From the NCBI GenBank assembly GCA_018434325.1, contig JAHDPO010000047.1, forward strand, positions 1 through 60,660: a stretch of DNA of 60,660 nt, written 5' to 3'. This stretch comes from Clostridia bacterium (GTDB taxonomy: Bacteria; Bacillota; Peptococcia; DRI-13; UBA5745). How positions within the stretch are numbered: the stretch's first letter is position 1; each line of letters opens with the position of its first letter. The notes below the pieces were generated by a model that ran no database searches, was not told where the DNA came from, and was given only the letters and a program-made list of their open reading frames with translations. Shown here in pieces: positions 49,504 through 58,889 of the stretch. Both the position numbers and the translations under genes were made by a program.

Positions 49504-50919
49504 TTAGTTTATTACAGCAAATAAAATACTGAATATCACCATGCAGACAAGGGAAAATCGGCCATTGACGCTTAATGACAAATGCCAGGAGGAGCACCCT
49601 GCCAGACCTGCCGCTAAGAGATTGACTCCGGAAAAGGGCGATGCTAAAACCGAAAGCAGCCAGCCGGCAAGTATGGTGAGAGCAAAGATCAGGGGATGCA
49701 GTCCCAGAAGTACCGGATCGAGTGCCAGCACCAGTGCGGAGCCGGTGACAATAGCGTGCACCCCAGCCAAAGAGGGTAAGATGATAAGCAGCATCAATAC
49801 CATGCAGAGAAATACCGTATGATTCGTTAACCAGACCGGCATCCAGGCTGCAATCAGCTTTCCGATACCGGCGGCAGACAGAGCTACTCCCAAGAAACCT
49901 GCCGCTGTATATAAGTTGACCTGATTGAAAATCTTCATTATGCCGTGTTTATAATAGCGTATGATGGCTTCTTTATAAACCGGCAGCTTCTTCTGAAATA
50001 AGGCGCAGACAAAAGGGAAAGCCAGAGATACCAAAGGAATGACCAGAGGCAATGGCCAATCGGTGAAAAAGGCCAGCAGCATAATAGAGCCAATCAGCCC
50101 TACCGCAAGGCCCAGCATCGTCCATAGCTTTTTAACATCCACTTCCTCACCGGCTTCTTCTGCCAATTGGCGGAATCGCTGGGGATGGCGTTTCATGGTA
50201 AAGGCCAGCTGGGATAGATTGATAGCATTAATGAAAACGCTCAGCGACACCCCACAGACCACCAAAGTCAGCCAGGAGATACCCATGGCAGAGGTAATTA
50301 ATATCACCGATGCCCAAGACGGGCCCCAAAAGCCGCCGAGGCAATAACTGCGCAGCAAGACGGCGGAGAAATAATCTTCATCGGTGTAGAGCTTGCCCTG
50401 GTCACTGAACACCCCATGCACCAGATTTAGGGCGCCCATACTGATCAACACCCCTAAGAAATGGCTGCAAACAGAAATTAAGACACTAAAGGACAAGAAG
50501 CTGCGCAGGTAACGGCGGGAAAAACGCAGCAGCTGCTCCTGGTAATCATCATAAAAAAAGGGCATGGCCATCAGCGGCGCACAGATAAAAATCAGGACCA
50601 GACCGGCATTCGTCAGCAGACCGTTCATCCAAAGGCCCAGATTTGCCTTCTGCCAGACAAACAAGAGGATACCGGCTAAAAACAATCCGCTGCTAACTGC
50701 CCGGGAGACGCCGGATATCTCGCGGAAGCCAATGAACATTACTAAAATCAGAATGAGGCAGCAGGCCTTGGCCAAGACTGGCGCCGGCGTAAACTGGCTG
50801 AGTAAATATACAATGACAAAGGCTAAAACGATCATGCGTTTGCCATGGGCCAACTGCGATAGCCGCTGCGGTACTGCCGGCAGGCTTGCTTTTTTATTCT
50901 GAAAATCCCCTTGGGCCAT
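49504..50919 (-). CDS. Polytopic membrane protein, unrecognised carrier
   Basis: About 470 residues with 11-12 hydrophobic segments and one soluble loop near 225-245 (KRHPQRFRQLAEEAGEEVD). Motif-like stretches CLGGFWGPSWAS and SPFSGVNLLAAGL suggest ion-transporter-superfamily hairpins, but I cannot name a family. The ATG at 50919 (MAQGDFQ) or GTG at 50931 could start it. No functional neighbour: a pseudogene lies downstream and toxin and transposase fragments lie upstream. Confidence 0.65.
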   Translation of the reverse strand: MAQGDFQNKKASLPAVPQRLSQLAHGKRMIVLAFVIVYLLSQFTPAPVLAKACCLILILVMFIGFREISGVSRAVSSGLFLAGILLFVWQKANLGLWMNGLLTNAGLVLIFICAPLMAMPFFYDDYQEQLLRFSRRYLRSFLSFSVLISVCSHFLGVLISMGALNLVHGVFSDQGKLYTDEDYFSAVLLRSYCLGGFWGPSWASVILITSAMGISWLTLVVCGVSLSVFINAINLSQLAFTMKRHPQRFRQLAEEAGEEVDVKKLWTMLGLAVGLIGSIMLLAFFTDWPLPLVIPLVSLAFPFVCALFQKKLPVYKEAIIRYYKHGIMKIFNQVNLYTAAGFLGVALSAAGIGKLIAAWMPVWLTNHTVFLCMVLMLLIILPSLAGVHAIVTGSALVLALDPVLLGLHPLIFALTILAGWLLSVLASPFSGVNLLAAGLAGCSSWHLSLSVNGRFSLVCMVIFSILFAVIN

Positions 50920-50992
50920 CTCTGCGATCACACCTTCCGCATATTATGAATAAGCTTCTACAGCCTGAGCCCATGATAACTTTAGCCTTTTC

Positions 50993-51085
50993 TTAAATCC
51001 AGTTTTCCAGCAAGAGACCATCCACAGATTCAAATTCATGCATGTTATTGGTCACAAGTGCCAGCTTGCTCGGAATATTGTCCAT
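50993..51085 (-). pseudogene. C-terminal fragment of a VapC-type PIN toxin
   Basis: The minus strand encodes KLALVTNNMHEFESVDGLLL followed by ENWI and a stop, which is the conserved end of VapC toxins (LVTNN..EF..V.GL.LENW). The N-terminal catalytic part is missing and the fragment abuts the IS66 remnant. No antitoxin gene is present. Confidence 0.75.
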
Positions 51086-51112
51086 ATTATACTCTCTTTC
51101 TCTCCCCCCATC

Positions 51113-51486
51113 AATGGAGATATTGGGTGGCTTACCCCTTGCCTTTTCCAATCCTGCTCCTACCGATACAGTGGCACATACATCATGTATTTCTGGGTCA
51201 TGATGTGGGCCGCAGCAGAAGGGGAAGCCAGGCTGCCCTTGATCAGGGCGGCAGGCATGGCTGCTTTTATCACCGATACAGCATCACCGGCTTTCTCGCA
51301 TTGCCGGCAAGCATAGACAGCACGCCGGTGCTCCACCACCTTAACCTGGGCGGGAATAATCTTCAATTCCCGGCGGACATCGTGCCCCATCTCATGCAAA
51401 GCACCGCCGCATTCCGGGCAGAATTGTTCTTCCTGGGCAAGCTTGTCTTCGACGGTTTCTACCGGCAAGACCGACAGGCCATCTTT
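51113..51486 (-). mobile_element. IS66-family transposase remnant
   Basis: The minus strand encodes the zinc-finger region of an IS66 TnpC: EEQFCPECGGALHEMG, RRELKIIPAQVKVVEH, YACRQCEK, SLASPSAAAHIMTQKY and VPLYR. An in-frame TAG follows where the element normally has CAG (reading on gives EQDWKRQGV), and the sequence then loses homology. Both ends of the element are gone. It interrupts the RecQ-like gene on one side and abuts the VapC fragment on the other. Confidence 0.88.
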
Positions 51487-53479
51487 ACCGGATAGGCGCT
51501 ATCCGCCGTAAGCTTATGCCGACATTTTCCAGAGCGGCGATGGCCGTCTTAACCCTCGTCTCAACTTCCCCAAGGGAATCATTCCAGCCCGCCTGCCGGG
51601 CAATTTCAAGAGCGGAGCAGCAGACCTTCGGCCGCAGCCGGGTCAGATCCTTGACGGCCTTCCAGACCTGTTGAATCTCACTGATGCTGAGCTTCGTCTG
51701 GTTCAGCAAAAGGAAATGCTTATCCAGATCATTGTCGCTGAAAAGCACATAGCATTCCGCCTGCTGGGAAGGCTCCCGGCCCGCCCGGCCGGCCTCCTGC
51801 ACGTAATTTTCCAGGGAATCCGATATATCATAATGCACCACCAGCCTGACGTCTTTCTTATCAACGCCCATGCCAAAGGCGGGGGTGGCCACAATCACCT
51901 GTATCTCATTGCGGATAAAGGCCTCCTGATTGGCAATCTTATCTCGCGGATCCATTTTCCCATTGAAAGGCCTGGCCAAAAAGCCGTCGCTGATCAGTTT
52001 TTCCGCCAGTTCCGCTGTCCTTTTGGTGCGGGAAACATAGACGATGGTTGGGCAGCTCTTTTGTTGAATCAGCTCCCGCAAAGTACTGTATTTCTCTTCC
52101 GGGGTTTCCTTATAGAGAACCATATAATGCAGATTCTCCCTGGCCGCAGCGGTCGCATATAATTCCAGATCGAGATCCAGCTTTTTCTTGAAATAATCCC
52201 GGATATCGCTGATCACCTTCTGCTTGGCGGTGGCGGTAAAGCAGGAAACCGGAATGGTCGCTTTATTGCCCTTGGCTTTCTGAAGCTCCCGAATAAAATC
52301 CCCGATATACAGATAATCCACACGGAAATCTTGGCCCCATGCGGAAAAGCAATGAGCCTCATCGATGACAAATCTGACTATATTGCGGGAAAAAAGCAGC
52401 TTCTCGATGGTCCGGGAGCGCAATTGCTCCGGAGATATATACAGCAAAGTAGCCAGGCCGCTTTCTACCCGCTGCAGGGCTTCCGCACGCTCAAGGGGGC
52501 TCAACAAACCATTGACGGTGACGGCATCGGCAATGCCGATTTGCTCCAGATTATCCACCTGATCCTTCATCAGCGATTGCAGCGGCGAAATCACCACCGT
52601 TAAGCCATGAGCAGCTTCGCCGGCCATCAGCGCCGGCAACTGGAAGGTAATAGATTTGCCGCCGCCGGTGGGGAAAACTGCCAGCAGAGACTTGCCCCGA
52701 ATAGCCGCCTCCGCCGCCGCTTCCTGCAGATTCTCGCCATTATATTTGCGAAAGCTTTCATAGCCGAATATGCGTTTCAGCCCGGCATGCACATCCAAAG
52801 TCTTTTCACAATAGCTGCAGCCGGCGGAGCAGGGGGTATTGAGCAGAAGCTTGATGACATTTTCCACCCTGGGGAAATTCCTCAGCACCCAAGGCGGCGT
52901 GATGGAGTAGCTATCGCCGGCGGCAATCATCGCCAATGTGTAGGCCAACTCAACGGGATAATATTTGATGAGGGCCGCCAGATCGGCATAGGAGCAGATC
53001 TCCTCCGCAAACTCTGCTTGAATAACATCGCCCGAAAGAGGATAAGGGCTAAAACCATTGAACTTAAAAAAACCCTGGAATTCGGGGAAGGGATAAAGCA
53101 AAGAGCAAAAAATCCTCTTGAGCCTGGCCGGCAGCTCCTTGAAGGCATTGACTTCGTCGTAAAAAAGCTGCATGGCCTTGATGGAGTCGTTCAGCGGGTT
53201 ATTGAGCTCCTCCGTCTGCAATTTATCGTCTTTTAGTAAAGCATGATAAGGTTTCCGGGGAAAAAGCAAAGGCGATAGATACAAGGTATCGATCGCCAAA
53301 GGCCGGTTATTTTCGTCGAGAAGATGACCCAAGTACTTCAGATCATGGGCAATAATATTATGGCCGCAAATAAAATCGGCGCCGGAAATAAAGCCGGCGA
53401 AATCCTTTTGGGAGGCGGAGTGAAATTGCGAGCCCTCCGGCTTTACGGCGCCCAGGTCTAATATTTTTTCAGATTCTAT
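51485..53479 (-). pseudogene. Exonuclease-RecQ helicase gene truncated at both ends
   Basis: A DnaQ-like exonuclease part (GHNIIAHDLKYLG, AIDTLYLSPLLFP) is fused to a RecQ-type helicase (Walker A PTGGGKS, DEAHCFSAWGQDFR, SCFTATA, GMGVDKKDVR, QEAGRAGRE). The frame is open back to 53479 (IESEKILDLGAV), but a TAA precedes it and the first residues, including the Exo I DxE acid motif, are missing. The next gene ends 46 bases away. At the other end the helicase stops near AIAALENVGI, where the IS66 remnant starts. A TTG at 53332 could start a 615-residue helicase-like protein without a full exonuclease. Probably dead, though the helicase core is intact. Confidence 0.8.
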
Positions 53480-53525
53480 TTATAATATTGTCGTATGATT
53501 TTTAAATATGGTCCCGACAATCGTA

Positions 53526-54818
53526 TCAATTTACCATCTCCATCATCCACAGCGGCAGATTCAACAGCCAATCTTCCTGCTTATAATCCGCCATGCTCGT
53601 TCTTATCGCTGCCTTAGGCTGATACTTCTCAGCGAATGTCTTAAGGCTCTTCGCTTTCAAATTCGTCTCTGCCTTGACCTCGATAGGGATAACCCTTATT
53701 CCGTTATCTATCAAAAAATCAATTTCTGCACTGCCACGATCGTTTGTCCAGTAATAGGTTTCTAAGCCCTTGAGCGTCTTAAGCTGTTGAAGTACATATT
53801 GCTCTGTAAGCGCCCCCTTGAATTCCTTGAAAAGCTCGTTTCTGTCAAGCAAAACAGACTGATTCAGCCGCACCATACAACTGAGCAGCCCGACGTCCAC
53901 CAGAAAGAGCTTAAAGGCTTTCGGATCCTCATAGGCCTTTAACGGAATATTAGGTGCAGTCACTCGATGCACCTTGTGAATCAGTCCGCAGTCGGCAAGC
54001 CACATCAAAGCAAGCTCGTAATCCTTGGCTCGTGCCCCCTCTTTGATAATTCCATAGATGAACTTCTTATTCTCTTTCGTAAGCTGTGCGGGAATGCTAT
54101 TCCAAAGCATACGAATACGAGGGACAATTTCATTTGGTGCATGTTTGGAAAAATCCTGTTCATAAGCGTCAAGTATACGCTGCTGAATCTCTCTGGCTTC
54201 ATTGAAATCCTTATTTTCAGAAAAGCTCTTAACGACTTCCGGCATACCCCCCACATAGTAGTAATATTTTAGAAGGTCAATATACTCCTGCTTGAAGGTA
54301 GCCGCCATATCAAAATCCCGTTTTTCTAAAAGCTCAACAAACTGCCCTTTTCCCATTGCTCTCATGAATTCGGTAAAGGACAGTGGATACAAGTCTAAAA
54401 ACTCAACCTTGCCCACTGGAAACGATGTGCCTTGATGAAGAGCTACACCCAAAAGCGAGCCTGCACATATAATCTGATATTCAGGCGCAAGCTCATTGAA
54501 ATATTTCAGAGAAGCCAAAGCTTGCGGCACTTCCTGTATTTCATCAAAAACAAGCAACGTATTGGACGAGTCGATTTTATGCCCAGCATAGAGTTCAAGT
54601 CCTGTTATAATACGCTCGATGCGCATATCAACGGAAAACAGCTCTTTCATTTGACTATTGTTGTCAAAGTTGATATACACCATTTCATCATAAGCACCCT
54701 TAGCAAACTCCTTCATGAGCCACGTTTTACCTACCTGACGCGCTCCCCGGATAATAAGGGGCTTTTTATTGCTTTTTTGCTTCCATTTATTCAGCCGCTC
54801 CATGGCGCCGCGATACAT
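53526..54818 (-). CDS. AAA ATPase with DUF4143 nuclease-like C-terminus
   Basis: Walker A GARQVGKTW (about 21-29), Walker B LLVFDEIQEVP, AGSLLGVAL, and a C-terminal DUF4143/PD-(D/E)XK end with AEIDFLID...IPIEVKAE. Very similar in layout to the 45.9 kb paralogue. The ATG at 54818 follows GAGGTGAT; an ATG at 54803 is possible. AT-rich. It ends just where the exonuclease-RecQ gene loses its start, so its arrival may have broken that gene. Confidence 0.87.
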   Translation of the reverse strand: MYRGAMERLNKWKQKSNKKPLIIRGARQVGKTWLMKEFAKGAYDEMVYINFDNNSQMKELFSVDMRIERIITGLELYAGHKIDSSNTLLVFDEIQEVPQALASLKYFNELAPEYQIICAGSLLGVALHQGTSFPVGKVEFLDLYPLSFTEFMRAMGKGQFVELLEKRDFDMAATFKQEYIDLLKYYYYVGGMPEVVKSFSENKDFNEAREIQQRILDAYEQDFSKHAPNEIVPRIRMLWNSIPAQLTKENKKFIYGIIKEGARAKDYELALMWLADCGLIHKVHRVTAPNIPLKAYEDPKAFKLFLVDVGLLSCMVRLNQSVLLDRNELFKEFKGALTEQYVLQQLKTLKGLETYYWTNDRGSAEIDFLIDNGIRVIPIEVKAETNLKAKSLKTFAEKYQPKAAIRTSMADYKQEDWLLNLPLWMMEMVN

Positions 54819-55109
54819 AAAGCATCACCTCGGAATATAGCATATCCCATTCCATCACTTTTTACAACGATAATTATTTATTAATTAACATTAATTACGA
54901 CGAAACAAGGCAAGCGTCAAACAGTTCTGCAATTTAAAAACCTGGGCTTAATACCATGTTGAACAATAAGCGTTAAGCGGAGATAACCGCAAAAACGGTA
55001 CAGAATCGGCTTGAATTTGGCTTAAAAGCCTTTGCAAATCACTGCAATCGAAGAAATTGTACAAACTGCAGAGGTATCGGACGCGGCAATCCGAGGCAGC
55101 CTGGTGTCT
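54819..55109. other. Intergenic region, nothing recognised
   Basis: About 290 bases with stops in all frames and no clear terminator, promoter or repeat-family copy. It may contain decayed coding sequence, but I could not identify any. Confidence 0.4.
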
Positions 55110-56501
55110 CTACGATGCTAACTGATATTCGTTATCCAGGCGGTAAAACAGCTTGTACAGTTCGTTCATAAACAAAAACCGGCGTAACGAATTAGCTTCC
55201 GTTTCCTTCGCTGTTGCATGCCCATGTGCGATTTTATGGCGAGAAGAGTTCGGACAATTGTCGGGATTAGTCGGTGAGAAATTAGCGTTAAACGCTGCAT
55301 CAATACATTCCAAAATAAATGAACATATCATCCAATCCGTAAATTTCATAACTTCCATTGGCAAATCATTTGCTAATTCGCTTATACTGCTCAAGGCATT
55401 CTTGCATCTTAACTGTTTATCTATTTCCTTTTCTTCGTTAGGGTTAGTTGGACGTGGAAGCCTCGCTCGTACAAAGTCGGTTATTACACCTTCAAAGTGG
55501 ATTGATACCAGCGTTGTAGACGCATTAAATGTTCTACGAGAATGGCAAACTTGTGCTTGGTGAAAGACCTCTTTTCTTGATTCAAAGCAAGGAATATCTA
55601 CCCAATTATTTACAATTTGTTTCAAAGCAGAGCATTGCTTTTCTCTGAAATACCGTACAATAAGCGAATCCACTTCCTCTTGGGTGATTTCATCGCGGCG
55701 TTCGTAAATAGCATCTACTATATCCTCCGGTAACTCCGATATCAAATACCAGCCAAAACTTTTTAACAACTCATTCCTTTCCTTAAAGTCACTAATATAA
55801 TTAAACGAGTTGACAAAATGATCATAGTTGGGAATTCTTATTCTTTCAAGGGCGTCAAAAAGTGAGGATAAACTGGACTGCATTGACAAAGATATTGCCC
55901 CTATTGAATTTGCAGTTTGCCGTGCAAACGATGTAACAGCGTAACCAATCTGAGGGATTGAGTCTCCAAGCTTATATGCTATTTCGCCTATGACGGTAAA
56001 CTGGGGCAGCGATCGTTCAAGTGCTTGGGTCAGATTAGCAGCCATCTCATTACATTTTGGAATGCATGCTTCCAGTGATTTCCCCATAGTCATTGCTAAA
56101 TCATGCACACGATTTTCAAAAGCAAAGGTAACAGATGATGAAATCGATGGGGACAAACTATTCAATTGAGAAAGATTGATATTTTCTGCAAATGTTTTGC
56201 TGAATGACAGCCCCTGTTCAGCAATAAGATTCTGATAAGCTATGGCAGCCTCAATCATTGGAGATGAAATGGCTGGCAACAAACGATTCTGCTGTCCCAC
56301 AAGGGTTGAAAATACCGCAGGGGGCTCAATCATGTGCATTAATTGCTCTCTTTGCCTGAGTATAGCAGAAACAGACAGTGCAGGTTCAAGCATTCTTCTT
56401 ATGTTTTCCTGCTGTTGTAAAGCGTTATTTATTGCAGGAGATGAGAATCTTGCCCCAATACCGCTAATATCGACACCGAAGGAGTTTTTGTTAAGGCCCA
56501 T
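55110..56501 (-). CDS. Unrecognised protein with HEPN-like C-terminal motif
   Basis: About 463 residues. The N-terminal 270 are helical with Ser/Gln/Asn-rich repeats reminiscent of phage tail or structural proteins (NALQQQENIRRML, LRQREQLMHMI, VGQQNRLLPAI). Near the C-terminus SSRHKIAHGHA contains the R-x4-H pattern of HEPN ribonucleases, with the following helix ANSLRRFLFMNELYKLFYRL. HEPN proteins with this NRH/SRH..HG form are often abortive-infection or toxin-type RNases. The ATG at 56501 follows AGAGGA; the GTG at 56534 is an alternative. No antitoxin-type partner is apparent. Confidence 0.6.
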   Translation of the reverse strand: MGLNKNSFGVDISGIGARFSSPAINNALQQQENIRRMLEPALSVSAILRQREQLMHMIEPPAVFSTLVGQQNRLLPAISSPMIEAAIAYQNLIAEQGLSFSKTFAENINLSQLNSLSPSISSSVTFAFENRVHDLAMTMGKSLEACIPKCNEMAANLTQALERSLPQFTVIGEIAYKLGDSIPQIGYAVTSFARQTANSIGAISLSMQSSLSSLFDALERIRIPNYDHFVNSFNYISDFKERNELLKSFGWYLISELPEDIVDAIYERRDEITQEEVDSLIVRYFREKQCSALKQIVNNWVDIPCFESRKEVFHQAQVCHSRRTFNASTTLVSIHFEGVITDFVRARLPRPTNPNEEKEIDKQLRCKNALSSISELANDLPMEVMKFTDWMICSFILECIDAAFNANFSPTNPDNCPNSSRHKIAHGHATAKETEANSLRRFLFMNELYKLFYRLDNEYQLAS

Positions 56502-56759
56502 AAATTGATCCGTCCTCTGATTTATGTATTCCACGTAGAATATACGATATGTATTATTACAGACATCATGCCGTAATTTATAGTTAATTGCAAGCCGTAT
56601 TTATACGCTACCTTTCTTTCTAACAAATATATTGTTTAAATAACGTTAAATTGATAGCTTCCGCACCCTTGTCAATTCAGAGGAACGCTTGATTTTTAAA
56701 GGATTAAGCAAACCCTAACTAAAAGCTTTTTTAAAATTATCTTCCATCAGTTAATTTAT

Positions 56760-57071
56760 TCAAAAACCTAATTCTTTTACAATATAGGTATGCCATTCAT
56801 CATTTTCCTTAACAAATTTAATATACCCTAGATCTCTAAGCGTTCTTTTAAAATCATTGACCATCTCATATCCCATATGATCTGAGCTTCCTTCATAAAC
56901 ATATTTTAACATTTGGCGGGTATTTGCTTTACTCCATCCTTTGCCATTTGCTTTTGCATCATTTAGAATAAAATTATATGTATTAACTAAATATCTTCTG
57001 TAGTTTCCAGTAGGATTTTCTTTTTGTTCTTTAAGATAATTTATCTTCTTATTTTTTTGTTCCTCATTCAT
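56760..57071 (-). CDS. Small hypothetical protein
   Basis: 103 residues, very Lys/Asn/Tyr-rich, starting NEEQKNKKINYLKEQKENP and continuing with helices and a winged-helix-like end (VNDFKRTLRDLGYIKFVKEN). I do not recognise it. The ATG at 57071 follows GGTGTGG; the GTG at 57086 is an alternative. Strongly AT-rich. It lies immediately downstream of the membrane protein gene with the palindrome. Confidence 0.6.
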   Translation of the reverse strand: MNEEQKNKKINYLKEQKENPTGNYRRYLVNTYNFILNDAKANGKGWSKANTRQMLKYVYEGSSDHMGYEMVNDFKRTLRDLGYIKFVKENDEWHTYIVKELGF

Positions 57072-57076
57072 ATAAT

Positions 57077-57691
57077 TTATCCACACCTTTTACAAAATTC
57101 ATAAAAGCACTTGGGCCTCAGGATTTCTTTGTAGTTAGTCATAATCTGACCTCCTTCGTGAATTTGCATCTTAAAGATGCTAAATTCACGAAGGAGGTCA
57201 GAAAAACTATGCACCATGCATGCGGGGTCATCACGCACCGTTTTGGGTGGCGTATTCACATACTCCTTAATACCGTTTTTGGTGCCCAATTCGTAAAAAG
57301 GGTAACCAAAAACAAACAACAAGGGATGGGGGCTGGCTGAGTTAACAAATGGTATGAAGACCACAATGGCAAGTGCAATCATGAGACTAATCCGAATATC
57401 AAAATCCTTCAGTGCAATATTCATAAACGGAATCAAATATGAGATTACGTACCCAATAAGCCAATTATCTTTGGGAGAAGCTTCTATCACGTTGATTCGT
57501 ACCGGAGCTATATGCCGTTTTCCGAATAAAAATGAAACCGCAAAAACCCCTGCAGTTACCAACCCAATTCCAGCACAAACAACGGGGACTATCAGAGTTC
57601 CTTTTTGATAATACCAGACAACTGCAAAAACCAATCCTAGCGGCGACAATGCGGATAGCCTATATATAAATAGCTGTAGCTTGTTTGCCAT
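57077..57691 (-). CDS. Small membrane protein with an abnormal C-terminus
   Basis: Four hydrophobic helices in the first 130 residues (LSALSPLGLVFAVVW, VCAGIGLVTAGVFAV, GYVISYLIPFMNIAL, MIALAIVVFIPFV), then FVFGYPFYELGTKNG, which looks like the start of a cytoplasmic domain. The frame then runs through the large palindrome (57145-57202) and ends CFYEFCKRCG. The tail is probably not native: a ribosome site AAGGAGGTC and an ATG (57142) inside it could start a separate 21-codon peptide. It looks like a gene rearranged at its 3' end. Family unknown. Confidence 0.55.
   Translation of the reverse strand: MANKLQLFIYRLSALSPLGLVFAVVWYYQKGTLIVPVVCAGIGLVTAGVFAVSFLFGKRHIAPVRINVIEASPKDNWLIGYVISYLIPFMNIALKDFDIRISLMIALAIVVFIPFVNSASPHPLLFVFGYPFYELGTKNGIKEYVNTPPKTVRDDPACMVHSFSDLLREFSIFKMQIHEGGQIMTNYKEILRPKCFYEFCKRCG
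57145..57202. repeat. Near-perfect 28-bp inverted repeat
   Basis: Left arm 57145-57172 (begins TCTGACCTCCTTCG, ends GCATCTT) pairs with right arm 57174-57202 over 28 bases, with one extra T at 57181 and a one-base loop. Each arm contains AAGGAGGTCAGA reading outward, a Shine-Dalgarno-like sequence in both directions. No U-tract follows, so it is not a simple terminator. Confidence 0.92.
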
Positions 57692-57830
57692 TACACCCTC
57701 TCATTCTGATTAGCATACTTCTTAAAATGCTCGACCTGATTCCAGTTTTTTCTGAACGTTCCATCATTTGTGATAGGGTACCTTTCTTTTCATGATAAAG
57801 CAAATGGCAACAGCTTTTTTATAGCTTGTA

Positions 57831-58889
57831 CTACTCCCCCACCGCATACATCCTATCATAATACTCCAGATAGCTGCCGCTGGTCACCTGCTCCATCCAC
57901 TGGCCATTCTTTAAGTACCACTCAATAGTTTCCGCTATTCCTTGCTCAAAGGTATAGCTAGGGCTCCAGCCAAGCTCAGTGGTAATTTTCGTATTATCAA
58001 TGGCATAGCGGCGGTCGTGGCCAGGACGGTCCTGCACATAGCTGATCAGGCTCTCGTTTTTGCCCATTGCCTGGATAATCAGCTTAACAATCTCAATATT
58101 AGCCTTCTCGTTATTGCCGCCAATATTATAGACTTCCCCTATCTGTCCTTTTTCGAGAACGGTATAAATGGCAGAGCAATGGTCCCTGACATGGAGCCAA
58201 TCCCTGATCTGCATACCGTCGCCGTAGACAGGCAGGCTTTTACCCTGCTGGCAGTTATTGATCATCAAAGGGATCAGCTTTTCCGGAAACTGATAAGGCC
58301 CGTAATTATTGGAGCAGCGAGTGATGTTAACCGGCAAGCCGAAAGTTTCATGGTAAGCCCGAACAATCATATCTGCACCAGCCTTCGATGCAGAATAGGG
58401 ACTGTTGGGAGCCAAGGGAGTGGCCTCGGTGAACATCCCGGTTTGTCCCAGAGCGCCATATACTTCATCGGTGGAAACCTGCAAAAACTTTACGCCGGCA
58501 GCATATTGCCGGCTATATTTATCATTTGGCTCGACCTTCCAATGTTTCTTGGCAATATCCAGCAAATTCTGGGTGCCGATTATATTCGTTGTCAAAAATA
58601 TTTCAGGTTCGGTGATGCTGCGGTCAACATGGCTTTCGGCCGCAAAATTAATGACCGTGTCAATAAAATATCTACGGAATAAATCATCAATTAAATCTCT
58701 ATCCCGAATATCCCCTTTGTAAAATTCATAGCGGGGATTCTCCGCCACCTCGGACAAGTTTTGAAGATTTCCCGCATAGGTTAGTAGGTCCACATTAATG
58801 ACAGTACAGCTGTCATTAATGTTAAGTATATACTTAACGAAGTTCGAGCCTATAAAACCGGCGCCACCGGTAACGAGAATATTTTTCAT
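57831..58889 (-). CDS. rfbB: dTDP-glucose 4,6-dehydratase
   Basis: Second step of dTDP-L-rhamnose and related sugar synthesis, making dTDP-4-keto-6-deoxyglucose. NAD-binding [10 protein letters not shown], the SDR catalytic YSASKAG, and STDEVYG plus RCSNNYGP are all present. 352 residues. Its ATG overlaps the rfbA stop by four bases (ATGA). rfbC and rfbD are not in the window. Confidence 0.96.
   Translation of the reverse strand: MKNILVTGGAGFIGSNFVKYILNINDSCTVINVDLLTYAGNLQNLSEVAENPRYEFYKGDIRDRDLIDDLFRRYFIDTVINFAAESHVDRSITEPEIFLTTNIIGTQNLLDIAKKHWKVEPNDKYSRQYAAGVKFLQVSTDEVYGALGQTGMFTEATPLAPNSPYSASKAGADMIVRAYHETFGLPVNITRCSNNYGPYQFPEKLIPLMINNCQQGKSLPVYGDGMQIRDWLHVRDHCSAIYTVLEKGQIGEVYNIGGNNEKANIEIVKLIIQAMGKNESLISYVQDRPGHDRRYAIDNTKITTELGWSPSYTFEQGIAETIEWYLKNGQWMEQVTSGSYLEYYDRMYAVGE

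Noticed and set aside
53333-53479. Separate small exonuclease gene upstream of recQ
   Set aside because: It is in the same frame as the RecQ-like frame and lacks a start codon; it is the broken N-terminal part of one fusion.
57158-57340. Plus-strand small gene after the palindrome (ATG after AAGGAGGTCAGA)
   Set aside because: The ribosome-like site is simply the inverted arm, and the encoded peptide is antisense to the membrane protein gene.
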